Position numbers and translations under genes: made by a program
Shown: positions 9,601 to 18,135 of the stretch, one piece after another
Position numbering within the stretch: the first letter of the stretch is position 1
Layout of the letters: every line of letters starts with the position of its first letter
NCBI RefSeq assembly: GCF_023703085.1
Contig: NZ_JAMQJY010000001.1
Coordinates: forward strand, 2,108,001 to 2,172,000
Direction: 5' to 3'
Length of the DNA: 64,000 nt
From: Alkalicoccobacillus plakortidis
Lineage (GTDB): Bacteria; Bacillota; Bacilli; Bacillales; Bacillaceae_D
The notes under the pieces: generated by a model
Database searches by the model: none
The model's input: the letters and a program-made list of their open reading frames with translations, nothing else
What the model was told of the DNA's origin: nothing

Positions 9601-11388
9601 ATGACGACATATAAAACTAGACAAGACATCCCTGAAGAAGAGAAATGGAATTTAGACGATCTTTATGCAGAAGAATCTGAATGGCACAGTGATCTCAAAA
9701 AAGTAGAAGCATTAGCCCAAGACCTCGCTAGCTATGATGGCAAGATACAAGACGGACAATCCCTTTATGATTTTTTGAAAAAACAAGAGGATCTCAGCTT
9801 TATCTTTACGAAGGTTTTTGCTTATGCAATGTTCAGTACTGACATCGATACGCGTGACTCAAACGCTCAATCCTTAAAGGACCGTGCGACACAGGTTAGC
9901 GTGAAGGTTGGTTCTGCTACCTCATTTTTTATGCCTTTCCTCTTAACATTAGACGAAGACACGTTAAAGGCATACATACAGGAAGTGAAAGAGCTTGAAT
10001 ACTTTGAGGAGGATCTTTGGGATTCTTTCCGCTACAAAGCTCATGTTTTAACGAAAGAGAAAGAAGAGGTTTTATCTGCGCTTGGTGAAGCTCTTTCATC
10101 ACCGGACCGAACATTTGGCATGCTTAATAATGCAGATATCGTTTTTGGAAAAGTAACCAATGAAGATGGCGAAAAAGTAGAGATGACTCGAGGAATGTAC
10201 TCTAAGCTTATCGAAGACGACGATCGAAGCAAACGAAAAGAAGCATACAAGGCATATTATAAGCCTTATGTGCAGCTTAGCAACACAATCGCTTCCACCC
10301 TTTCATCTGCGATTAAGAATAACGTGACCGTTTCTCAGCTGCGTCAATATGATTCGGCTCTTGGCAAATCCCTATTTGGTGATAATGTGCCAACAGAAGT
10401 CTATGACAACTTAATTGCTACAGCTAAGAAAAACCTAGAACCGTACCACCGCTATACAGCTATTCGCAAGGAAATTCTCGGTGTTGATGAACTACGACAA
10501 TACGACTTAAACGTATCACTTGTGAGTGGAGCCAAAAAGGATATTTCGTATGAAGAAGCATACGATACGATGTTGACAGCTCTTGCTCCACTTGGAGAAG
10601 AATACATTCAGACACTCAAAGATTTCAAAGAGAAACGCTATATTGATGTCCGTGAAACACCAGCAAAACGCTCTGGCGCTTATAACATGGGTGTGTATGG
10701 CGTCCATCCATTTGTGCTATTAAATCATCATGATGATTTAGACAGCTTATTCACGTTAGCACACGAAATGGGCCATGCGATGCACAGTCATTATTCAAGT
10801 AAACATCAGCCGCAGATCACTGCAAGTTATACGATTTTTGTTGCTGAAGTTGCTTCTACTGTAAATGAAGTTCTGCTCATTCATCATTTGCTTGAGCATT
10901 CAACAGACAAAGAGGTACGCAAATATTTGCTAAACCATTTTATTGATCAATTCCGCGGTACCTTCTTTACTCAGGTCATGTTTGCTGAATTTGAAAAACG
11001 TACACATGAGCTAGCCGAGCAAGGTGAGCCGTTAAATGCTGATAAGTTCAACGAGATTTATGAAGAATTGTTCCGCGAATATAACGGTCCTGACATTGTT
11101 TTTGATGAAGAAGTGAAATATGGTTGGTCTCGTATTCCACACTTCTACCGTCCATTTTATGTATACAAATATTCAACCGGGTTCGCCTCTTCCATCCAAA
11201 TTGCCAAACGTATTTTGGATAAAGAAGAAGGAGCGCTTGAAGACTATCATGCCTTTCTTAAAAGCGGAAGCTCAGATTACCCACTTGAGCTATTGAAAAA
11301 AGCAGGAGTAGACTTAACTACTCCAGAACCAATCGAATCTGCCCTCGCTTATTTGGGAGAGATCGTTACTGAGTTTGAGTCGCTATAA
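9601..11388 (+). CDS. pepF: Oligoendopeptidase F (M3 family)
   Basis: Cytoplasmic zinc metallopeptidase that cleaves oligopeptides of roughly 7-17 residues. 595 residues, standard length. The zinc motif HEMGH is at residues 388-392, with the third ligand in the following FVAEVASTVNEVLL segment. Other family marks: the N-terminal M3 helical domain with WNLDDLYAEESEW, and the C-terminal YYKYSTGFASS-like YVYKYSTGFASSI. The ATG after GAAGGAG is preferred over one ten codons upstream that lacks a site. It is followed by a strong terminator. Intact. Confidence 0.95.
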   Translation: MTTYKTRQDIPEEEKWNLDDLYAEESEWHSDLKKVEALAQDLASYDGKIQDGQSLYDFLKKQEDLSFIFTKVFAYAMFSTDIDTRDSNAQSLKDRATQVSVKVGSATSFFMPFLLTLDEDTLKAYIQEVKELEYFEEDLWDSFRYKAHVLTKEKEEVLSALGEALSSPDRTFGMLNNADIVFGKVTNEDGEKVEMTRGMYSKLIEDDDRSKRKEAYKAYYKPYVQLSNTIASTLSSAIKNNVTVSQLRQYDSALGKSLFGDNVPTEVYDNLIATAKKNLEPYHRYTAIRKEILGVDELRQYDLNVSLVSGAKKDISYEEAYDTMLTALAPLGEEYIQTLKDFKEKRYIDVRETPAKRSGAYNMGVYGVHPFVLLNHHDDLDSLFTLAHEMGHAMHSHYSSKHQPQITASYTIFVAEVASTVNEVLLIHHLLEHSTDKEVRKYLLNHFIDQFRGTFFTQVMFAEFEKRTHELAEQGEPLNADKFNEIYEELFREYNGPDIVFDEEVKYGWSRIPHFYRPFYVYKYSTGFASSIQIAKRILDKEEGALEDYHAFLKSGSSDYPLELLKKAGVDLTTPEPIESALAYLGEIVTEFESL

Positions 11389-11392
11389 TGTT

Positions 11393-11432
11393 AAAAAGGA
11401 AGTAGACACCAACCGTGTCTACTTCCTTTTTT
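11393..11432. terminator. Terminator after pepF
   Basis: AAAAGGAAGTAGACAC pairs with GTGTCTACTTCCTTTT around CAACC and is followed by a T-run; the A-run on the other side lets it serve the convergent minus-strand transcript too. Confidence 0.85.
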
Positions 11433-11436
11433 ATCG

Positions 11437-11514
11437 TTACCGACCAAGTAATGGGGACATGACAAGAATACCTACAATCAGACCCATGACAAAAATGAGT
11501 ATATATCGTTTCAT
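11437..11514 (-). CDS. Possible 25-residue membrane peptide
   Basis: An open frame reading MKRYILIFVMGL then IVGILVMSPLLGR: positive N-terminus, one hydrophobic helix, arginine end. It starts 14 bases after the stop of ywhD and ends just before the shared terminator, so it fits exactly in the transcribed tail of ywhD. There is no good ribosome binding site (GTAAG only), so translation would need coupling to ywhD. Unknown function; it could be chance. Confidence 0.3.
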   Translation of the reverse strand: MKRYILIFVMGLIVGILVMSPLLGR

Positions 11515-11528
11515 AGGAGATCTTACAT

Positions 11529-12056
11529 TCAATCCCTGCTTAATGCTTCATGCAGCTCTTCTTCAGAGTGATTCCACATATCCTCATTATGATTTTTCAA
11601 AAATTCCGCAAGCAACACTCGAGATTTTTTCTCCATATCATCCACAACAATTTTTCCTTTTAAGGACTTATCCATTTTGTTTACATGTTCGGGCATACTT
11701 TTATATCCGCGTCTAATCTCGAGATCAACCAGCATTTCACAGCCTGCTACTCCACCATAGTAAGGCTTTCCTTCCTTACTTAAGATCGTTACCCATACCA
11801 ACCAATAAAGCTTACCGTTTGGTACTTTATCTTTTTCTTTTAAGAATTTAATTCTCTTTTCAACAGCCGATCGAGCATGAAGGGCGCCTAGATCAACTTT
11901 TACCTCTTCATCATCAGGGCTCACAAATACAGGTGTGACGTTATCTAGGTTTAGAGTACCAGCACCATAGCCACCGTGACCATCTGTTGAGTCTCCACTT
12001 AAAATGGTAAAGCCATCTGTTTTTTTCTTGAGATTCTTATTATTTAATAAATCCAT
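11529..12056 (-). CDS. ywhD: YwhD family protein
   Basis: A 175-residue soluble protein of the YwhD family, conserved near the penicillin-binding protein gene pbpG in Bacillus, function unknown. Marks: the N-terminal FTILSGDSTDGHGGYGAGTL, the central ALHARSAVEKRIKFL and PNGKLYWLVWVTI, and the conserved EIRRGYKSMPEHVNKMDKSL. The acidic C-terminal end EDMWNHSEEELHEALSRD is also typical. AAAGGGAGTTCGGATA precedes the ATG. It is convergent with pepF. Confidence 0.88.
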   Translation of the reverse strand: MDLLNNKNLKKKTDGFTILSGDSTDGHGGYGAGTLNLDNVTPVFVSPDDEEVKVDLGALHARSAVEKRIKFLKEKDKVPNGKLYWLVWVTILSKEGKPYYGGVAGCEMLVDLEIRRGYKSMPEHVNKMDKSLKGKIVVDDMEKKSRVLLAEFLKNHNEDMWNHSEEELHEALSRD

Positions 12057-12331
12057 TATCCGAACTCCCTTTCAAGATCATCCGTTTGATTTATTATAGT
12101 TTAACACAATGGTACGGTTGAAACTATTCTTCAGCACAGGCAAACTTCGACATATTTCTCTATCCACCGACAATAGCATACAAGAGTTATCAGGAATATA
12201 TAGCAGTATTTCGACGTTATCAAGAGATAATATAAAATAATTATAAAATATGAAATTATATATAGATATTCAAAGATTTTCGGACTATAATCATCTCAGC
12301 ACTATACAATATATTCCGTAGGAGGAAAAAC

Positions 12332-13475
12332 ATGAAGCGTTTTGTATCAATGTTTTTAGTTGTTGCACTTTTGGTTTTCTCTGTACCATCTGTTAGTTTT
12401 GCTGCAGTAAGTGAGGAAGAGTTAGAAAGTCTTTTAACAGAAAAGAATATTACTAGAGAACAACTAGATAGTTATCTTGCTGATTTTTTTGACTTTACCG
12501 TTGATGACTTCGATGACTATGAGTACTTATATTGGTTTGTCTGGACTGTGGATGGCGATGATCCTGATGAAGGCATACCTTATATTGAACATACCCTTGG
12601 CAACTTCGGTATTACATATGACGAGCTAGTTTCCCTGCTTGCCGAGAACGATAAAACAATCAATGATTTTGTATTCATTGAAGAACTAGATACTTATCTG
12701 TTTGAAAACTATGAGTGGGATTGGGATGAAGAATGGCCAGAAGAGCCTTACTATGAAGGCTTTTTCACAGAGTTCGGTTTCACTTATAAAGAATTAGACA
12801 ACTTGTTTGAGCACTTATTTAAAATTATTGAGGAGAACCCAGAATCTGTAGAAAAGCTATCTTCACTAGCGGATCGTTTAGAAGCATTTGATGGCTTTGA
12901 GTCAGCAACTGAGCTAACAGCTGAAGAAATTGCTGAGTTGTTTTTAATTGGAACAGAATTAATTGATGTTCTGAAGATGAATCCTGAGTTCTTTTTAGCT
13001 AAGCCAGGAGAGCAAAAGCCAATTAGCTTTACTGATCTTATGAAACTGACAAAAATTGAAGGTTATGATTTGTTAATTGTTCTTTATGATTTAGATGGGA
13101 ACAAGCTAGCTGATTTCATTATCACCTCTGCAATGTTTAATGGAAAAACGATTAACGATGCTGGTGGAGATATCGATGAGGCTGGTAAAGTAACAGAAGA
13201 AAAAGTTGAAAACAAAACAGAAAACGAAAACAAAACTCCTGCTCCTCCAAGCTAAAGAAAAATTAGCTAAAGCAGAAAAGAAAACAGCCAAAGCAAGTGA
13301 CAGTAAAAAAACGGCTGCTAAAAGTGATTCTGGTTCATCTAAAAAAGTAACAAAAACAGTTGATGGTGCAAAAATGCCGAAAACCGCTACATCGTATCCA
13401 ACTTACACATTGATTGGACTACTTATTACTCTAGGTGGCGTATTCTTATTCCGTCGGTTTAAGACTGCATCATGA
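12332..13475 (+). pseudogene. Acidic surface protein with LPXTA-type sorting signal, frameshifted
   Basis: A secreted acidic protein. A signal peptide (MKRFVSMFLVVALLVF, VSFAA) is followed by ~280 residues rich in Asp, Glu and aromatic residues (DDFDDYEYLYW, YEWDWDEEWPEE) and a lysine-rich linker. The C-terminus in another frame carries MPKTA, a hydrophobic helix and the charged tail FRRFKTAS: a sortase signal of the LPXTA type. Reading CCAAGC at 13247-13252 as CCAGC fuses the two parts into 380 residues. As given, the first frame stops at 13255 before the anchor. It matches what I recall of the processed acidic surface protein family paired with class D sortases. Its stop overlaps the sortase start. 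AGGAGGAAAAAC precedes the ATG. Confidence 0.75.
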
Positions 13476-14143
13476 GAAAGAATCAACTAAACAGGACGAA
13501 ACGCTATAAAAAGCGTTTCATCCTTCTTTTTTTAACTGGCGCACTAATCATATGTGGGCTTTTGTTCACCACAACAAATGCGTACAAATTTGCTAAAGGA
13601 TACTTTTTGTTTAAAACAGCAGAAGTAGGAGCACAGAGCAAAACTCAAATTGAACAGCCTATTGATGAAAAACAGCCGGAGGAACCGTCTGAACCAATCG
13701 ACTGGTGGCCCGAGCAAGGTGAGTTAATGGGTGAGTTAGAGATTCCGTCACTTGAAGCAACGCTACCTGTTTATCACGGTACGGACGATAATGAGTTGGA
13801 TCAGGGAGTGGGCCACTTTGCTCAAAGTGTGCTTCCAGGTGACCCAGATAACTCTGTATTGTCTGGCCATCGAGATACGGTTTTTCGCAAGCTTGGTGAG
13901 GTTGGCGAGGGCGATACATTAATTGTCCGCACTCGTATTGGTGAATACACTTACAAGATTTTCAGAGAGCGTATTGTTGATGAGGACGACCGTACGGTTA
14001 TTGTTTCAACCGACGATGCACAATTAACGTTAACCACCTGCTATCCATTTGACTTTGTCGGAGAGGCACCTGATCGGTATGTGCTAGAAGCTGAGTTAGT
14101 GAATACGACTCTTTATCCTGAACTTGTTGATTTTGAATCTTAA
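13472..14143 (+). CDS. srtD: Class D sortase
   Basis: Membrane-anchored transpeptidase of 223 residues that cuts the sorting motif of surface proteins and links them to the cell wall. An N-terminal membrane helix (FILLFLTGALIICGLLF) is followed by an extracellular catalytic domain with His133 (SGHRDT), Cys190 (TLTTC) and Arg202 (PDRYVL). The upstream gene, with which it overlaps by four bases (ATGA), encodes the likely substrate with an MPKTA signal. A dedicated substrate-sortase pair is therefore inferred. Intact. Confidence 0.88.
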   Translation: MRKNQLNRTKRYKKRFILLFLTGALIICGLLFTTTNAYKFAKGYFLFKTAEVGAQSKTQIEQPIDEKQPEEPSEPIDWWPEQGELMGELEIPSLEATLPVYHGTDDNELDQGVGHFAQSVLPGDPDNSVLSGHRDTVFRKLGEVGEGDTLIVRTRIGEYTYKIFRERIVDEDDRTVIVSTDDAQLTLTTCYPFDFVGEAPDRYVLEAELVNTTLYPELVDFES

Positions 14144-14189
14144 GTTCTTCTGCTATACTACTAGTAGACGATTATAAGGAGGACAAAAG

Positions 14190-14378
14190 ATGCCAATTGT
14201 AACAGTTAAAATGCTTGAGGGTCGTAATGATGATCAGAAAAAAGCACTGATTGAACAGGTAACTTCAGCAGTTGTTGAAACGGTGGATGCTCCTCCAGAA
14301 AATGTGACAGTTATTATTGAAGAAATGAAACACGAGCACTATGGCAAAGCAGGAAAGCGCCCGTCTGTATTAGATTAA
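14190..14378 (+). CDS. ywhB: 4-oxalocrotonate tautomerase family protein
   Basis: A 62-residue enzyme of the tautomerase superfamily. After removal of Met the catalytic N-terminal proline is exposed (MPIVTVKMLEGR), and the usual GRNDDQKKALIEQVTSAVVETV helix and beta segment ENVTVIIEEM follow. B. subtilis YwhB is the counterpart; the physiological substrate is unknown. AAGGAGGACAAAAG precedes the ATG. A terminator shared with the convergent small membrane gene follows. Confidence 0.92.
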   Translation: MPIVTVKMLEGRNDDQKKALIEQVTSAVVETVDAPPENVTVIIEEMKHEHYGKAGKRPSVLD

Positions 14379-14385
14379 TGAATAA

Positions 14386-14425
14386 AAAGAAGGACACTTG
14401 ATTACCGCTCAAGTGTCCTTCTTTT
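14386..14425. terminator. Bidirectional terminator
   Basis: AAGAAGGACACTTG pairs with CAAGTGTCCTTCTT around a nine-base loop. The last codons of the convergent minus-strand gene lie inside it. Confidence 0.8.
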
Positions 14426-14596
14426 CTTCGGGAATTTATCTCTTTTTATATAATGATGTACACAGAACCATGTAACAAAAATGACCGCGAGTATTGTATA
14501 TCCAGCTATTGGCTTATCTATCATTAGCCATAGCAACAATGGAATGCCAGCACCAAACAATAACCAAAACAACACAACATAACTGAAGAGCTTCAT
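14402..14596 (-). CDS. Small membrane protein, two helices
   Basis: A 64-residue protein with two hydrophobic segments (FSYVVLFWLLFGAGIPLLLWLMI and AGYTILAVIFVTWFCVHHYI) and a very basic tail (KRDKFPKKRRTLER). Start taken at the ATG with AAAGGTGAGGACA in front; a GTG three codons earlier is too close to the site. The last codons form part of the shared terminator. No family recognised; function unknown. Confidence 0.55.
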   Translation of the reverse strand: MKLFSYVVLFWLLFGAGIPLLLWLMIDKPIAGYTILAVIFVTWFCVHHYIKRDKFPKKRRTLER

Positions 14597-14714
14597 TGTC
14601 CTCACCTTTCACGTTGTCAAAAGTCTATTTTCACTATATAAAAATAAGACTTTTGAAGCCATAGAAAAGCTGTATAAAAACATGTGAGATTATGTCAGCA
14701 AGATGATTACACGT

Positions 14715-15209
14715 TCATTTTTCAAGATTCTGCTTGTACTCCAATGCCTTCTCAAACTCTTCATCTGTATACTTTTGCTTAGGTTTTACTGAGATTACCT
14801 TCTGTTTTAATTCCTCACCACTTAAATGATCGAAATACAATAAGGTGGACAACAGTTCAAGAAAGCGCGAGCTCTGTTGATTAAGACTATTTGTTACAGC
14901 CGTTGCATCGGGCATGTCAATCGATGAAAGCGACAGGAATTGGCTGCCTTCATCCGACAAGCTATAGCGATAATGATAATAATGTCCCTTGTCCTCTTTT
15001 ACTTCATTCAGTAAACCAAGGTTTGTCAGCTCCTCAATTCGAAGACTAAGCTCTTCGGAATAAGGACCATATACATGGAAGGTATACCGCTCTCGAAATG
15101 GAATGTTGAGCTTCTTTTCTATGTAAATCATCTTTTGCAGCTTTTTGCGGCCAATGACTTCACCCGCTTGTGAAAAAAACGTCATGAGTTTCGCATGTTC
15201 ATCCAGCAT
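14715..15209 (-). CDS. ywgA: YwgA family protein
   Basis: A 164-residue soluble protein. The N-terminus MLDEHAKLMTFFSQAGEVIGRKKLQKMIYIEKKL and the segment YTFHVYGPYSEELSLRIEELTNLGLLNEV resemble the winged-helix/SocA-like fold of YwgA proteins found next to ywfO in Bacillus. Function unknown. The ATG after GAAGGAGGAGCAT is preferred to an upstream GTG that overlaps the ywfO stop; the ribosome binding site lies in the end of ywfO, so translation is probably coupled. Second gene of the ywfO-ywgA operon. Confidence 0.82.
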   Translation of the reverse strand: MLDEHAKLMTFFSQAGEVIGRKKLQKMIYIEKKLNIPFRERYTFHVYGPYSEELSLRIEELTNLGLLNEVKEDKGHYYHYRYSLSDEGSQFLSLSSIDMPDATAVTNSLNQQSSRFLELLSTLLYFDHLSGEELKQKVISVKPKQKYTDEEFEKALEYKQNLEK

Positions 15210-15220
15210 ATGCTCCTCCT

Positions 15221-16525
15221 TCACCCTTCTTGAAATAATAGTTTCTTTATCTCTTGTTTTTCCTTCTTAAATTCATCATCCAATTCAAGCCAATCGCCAG
15301 GATAGTATAACTTATGGTCCGTACGTTTTTTCCCTGAGATTGATTCAACTAAATCCGATTGTCTCGATAATTCACGGATTTTCCCATTAGGAAGTACCAA
15401 ATGAATTGGTACCCGCTCCTCTTCCTCACCAGGTCGATAAAAATCATAGGGCAAATCAGATGAAGAGTCTACTACTAAATAGTAATCAGGGTCAAGTCCA
15501 GTCGCTGTAAATAACTCCCGTAACCTCGGCCAGTCTGTCATTTGAATATTTGGATTCACTTCTACATATTTAAACAACCGTCTATTAATAAACCGCACAC
15601 ACAAATCCTTTAAGATCTCGTCCTTTTCATCCTGCCAAATTTGAAAATAAAACAGAACAATGGATTCGTCCAAACGTAAATAATCTTCAAGCGTTGGATT
15701 CCCATCAAAAAAAGAATATAGATGATACGGTGATTGATTAAACTCATACCCTTGTTTATATAAAAATTTTGCACGATGAAAAATCTTGCTCAAGATCACT
15801 TCAGCACTTCTTGTCACAGGGTGAAAATAGACCTGCCAATACATTTGATAACGACTCATGATATAGTCTTCCACCGCATGCATACCACTTTGTTTAATGA
15901 CAACCTGATCTTCTGTTGGCCTCATGACCCGCAGAATTCGCTCCATGTCAAAATGGCCGTAACTGACTCCAATGTAATACGCATCACGTTGAAGATAATC
16001 CATTCGGTCCGCGTCTATTTGACTGGAAATCATGCTTGTTACAAGCTTATTAGAAGACGTTTTTTCAATCACTTCAGCCACATCTTTTGCAAATCTTGGC
16101 CCGATTGAAGTTAGAACCTGATTCACTTCAGTGTCACCAAGAATGATGGCGCGTGTCCACTCTTCATGATCCGAGTGAAATACTTTTTCAAACGAATGTG
16201 AAAAAGGACCATGACCAATATCATGAAGCAGAGCTGATACAAGTGCCAGCTGTCTGTCTTCCTCATTCCAGTGCGGTCTGCCTTGAAAGACTTCAATCAT
16301 ACGTCTTGTGATTTCGTACACCCCTAGAGAATGGGTGAACCTAGTATGTTCGGCACCATGAAAGGTGATATAGCTTGTCCCTAATTGCCGAACTCGTCTA
16401 AGTCGTTGAAACTCTTTTGTTCCAATCAAAGCCCATATTAACTTATCCCGCACATGGATATACCGATGCACCGGATCTTTAAATACCTTCTCTTCATCAA
16501 GCAATCCCTGATACGATTCTGTCAT
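15221..16525 (-). CDS. ywfO: HD-domain phosphohydrolase YwfO
   Basis: Metal-dependent phosphohydrolase of the HD superfamily, dGTPase-like, 434 residues, cytoplasmic. The metal motif is spread over HTRFTHSLGVYEITRRM, LLHDIGHGPFSHSFE and SSQIDADRMDYLQRDAYYIG. The N-terminus KVFKDPVHRYIHVRDKLIWALI and QRLRRVRQLG are also characteristic. The B. subtilis counterpart YwfO is this size and sits beside ywgA. Substrate probably a nucleotide, not established. Gene intact; GGAGAGGAACGGCC precedes the ATG. Confidence 0.88.
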   Translation of the reverse strand: MTESYQGLLDEEKVFKDPVHRYIHVRDKLIWALIGTKEFQRLRRVRQLGTSYITFHGAEHTRFTHSLGVYEITRRMIEVFQGRPHWNEEDRQLALVSALLHDIGHGPFSHSFEKVFHSDHEEWTRAIILGDTEVNQVLTSIGPRFAKDVAEVIEKTSSNKLVTSMISSQIDADRMDYLQRDAYYIGVSYGHFDMERILRVMRPTEDQVVIKQSGMHAVEDYIMSRYQMYWQVYFHPVTRSAEVILSKIFHRAKFLYKQGYEFNQSPYHLYSFFDGNPTLEDYLRLDESIVLFYFQIWQDEKDEILKDLCVRFINRRLFKYVEVNPNIQMTDWPRLRELFTATGLDPDYYLVVDSSSDLPYDFYRPGEEEERVPIHLVLPNGKIRELSRQSDLVESISGKKRTDHKLYYPGDWLELDDEFKKEKQEIKKLLFQEG

Positions 16526-16568
16526 GGCCGTTCCTCTCCAATTATGTCGCTAATATTCTTATTATACA

Positions 16569-17888
16569 TCAGCTGAGGAGATCATGAAATGAAAAAACCA
16601 AGACAACTAGTTGCAGTCGTCTTGGTTTTTTAAGTTTGTTATGAGGTTGCTGTATATCCTCTTCCTCATCTTTGATATGACCATTTTTACGTTCCCCATG
16701 ATCCACAATAACTGCACACGCAGCATCACCAGTAATATTTACAGAGGTACGAATCATGTCTAAAATTCGGTCTACCCCAATGACTAACGCAATTCCTTCT
16801 GCTGGTAGTCCGACTGATGTTAGAACCATTGCAAGCATAATCATGCCAGCTCCAGGAACCCCGGCCGTACCGATACTAGCTAAAGTAGCGGTCAAAACAA
16901 CCGTCAAAAGATCAGGGACTGTCAGTGTTTCAGCGTATACCTGTGCAATAAATACAGTAGCAATTGCTTGCATGATTGCTGTTCCATCCATGTTAATTGT
17001 AGCCCCAAGCGGTTGAACAAAACTTGATACTTGTTTGGAAACACCAAGCTTTTCCTGAGCCGTCTTCATGGATAACGGTAACGTACCTGTACTACTCGAT
17101 AAACTAAATGCCATCGCTATAGCCGGTATGAAATTTTTAAAGAATTTGATAGGATTCATTCGTCCAAGGATCGATACACCTAATCCATACGTAAAGAATG
17201 TGTGGATTACTAATGCGCCCACTACGCAGAGCATATACATCGCTAATGATTTCATAGCTGCAAAGCCAGCATTACCAAGAGCTGAAGCAATAAGCGCACC
17301 CGCACCATAAGGAGCAAGTTTCATAATAACAGTAACCAAAAACATCATGATTTCGTTACCCTGCTCCAACAATTTTTTAAAGGTTGCAACTTTCTCACCA
17401 AGAATCGCAATAGCTACACCAATAAATAATGCGAACGCAATAATTTGGAGCATTTCTCCAGTTGCCATTGCTTCTATCGGGTTAGATGGAATAATATTTG
17501 TAATTGTTTCCATAATAGGAGGAGCTTCAGAAACTGAATAATCTTCTTCTCCAGTACCAAGTAAACCTTCGTCTCCAGGTTGCACTATTAATCCGATTGA
17601 GAGACCAATGGTCAAAGCAATTGCAGTAGTAGATAAGAAAAACGCGATGGTCTTACCACCTATTCTCCCTAGTTTTTTAGGATCTCCCATTCCTGCTGCA
17701 CCTAGTGCAATAGAAAAGAAAACAAGTGGAATCACAATCATCATGATTAAGTTCAGAAAAGTCGTACCAATTGGACCAAAGAAATACATGTCTACTGATT
17801 CGAATAGTTCTGGTGCAAATACATTAAATAAGATACCAGTAACAATACCGACAAAAAGTCCTATCAAAATTTTCACCGTTAAATTCAT
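16569..17888 (-). CDS. gltP: Dicarboxylate/amino acid:cation symporter (DAACS family)
   Basis: Secondary transporter of glutamate/aspartate or C4-dicarboxylates, using Na+ or H+. Eight membrane helices and two hairpins are expected; visible marks are the serine-rich SLSSSTGTLPLSM hairpin, NMDGTAIMQAIATVF, GVPGAGMIMLAMVL and DRILDMIRTSVNITGDAACAVIV. As given, the frame has 439 codons, but the last ~20 residues (LKKPRRLQLVVLVF) are translated from a transcription terminator. If GCTGTAT at 16649-16655 is read as GCTGGTAT (coding strand ATACCAGCA), the protein ends ...EEEDIPATS at a TAA at 16639 and has 416 residues. A one-base error is therefore likely. The substrate cannot be settled from sequence. 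Confidence 0.9.
   Translation of the reverse strand: MNLTVKILIGLFVGIVTGILFNVFAPELFESVDMYFFGPIGTTFLNLIMMIVIPLVFFSIALGAAGMGDPKKLGRIGGKTIAFFLSTTAIALTIGLSIGLIVQPGDEGLLGTGEEDYSVSEAPPIMETITNIIPSNPIEAMATGEMLQIIAFALFIGVAIAILGEKVATFKKLLEQGNEIMMFLVTVIMKLAPYGAGALIASALGNAGFAAMKSLAMYMLCVVGALVIHTFFTYGLGVSILGRMNPIKFFKNFIPAIAMAFSLSSSTGTLPLSMKTAQEKLGVSKQVSSFVQPLGATINMDGTAIMQAIATVFIAQVYAETLTVPDLLTVVLTATLASIGTAGVPGAGMIMLAMVLTSVGLPAEGIALVIGVDRILDMIRTSVNITGDAACAVIVDHGERKNGHIKDEEEDIQQPHNKLKKPRRLQLVVLVFSFHDLLS
16592..16632 (-). terminator. Terminator of the symporter gene
   Basis: AAAAAACCAAGAC pairs with GTCTTGGTTTTTT around a 13-base loop. It lies inside the 3' end of the annotated symporter reading frame, which argues that the true stop is earlier (see that gene). 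Confidence 0.85.
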
Positions 17889-18135
17889 ACCTATTCCCCC
17901 TTCTACTCCAAATTTTTGCTGTTAAAACATATCGAGACTCTTTTCCCTAATTCCAAATAAAAGAAACCTACTTGTTCTATATGTATATATTCAGTTTTCA
18001 GCTTAGACATGTTCACAATTGTATCTCAACCATAAAGAGTAATGCAATGGAAAATCATAACTCCTTCTATGGAAGCCACCGTAAGATTGATCATGGTATA
18101 CTTGTATTATTATATTTGACACAAGGAGAAACAAG

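Noticed and set aside
13206..13475. Separate small lysine-rich protein with a sorting signal
   Set aside because: No ribosome binding site or signal peptide; it is the anchor end of the acidic surface protein.
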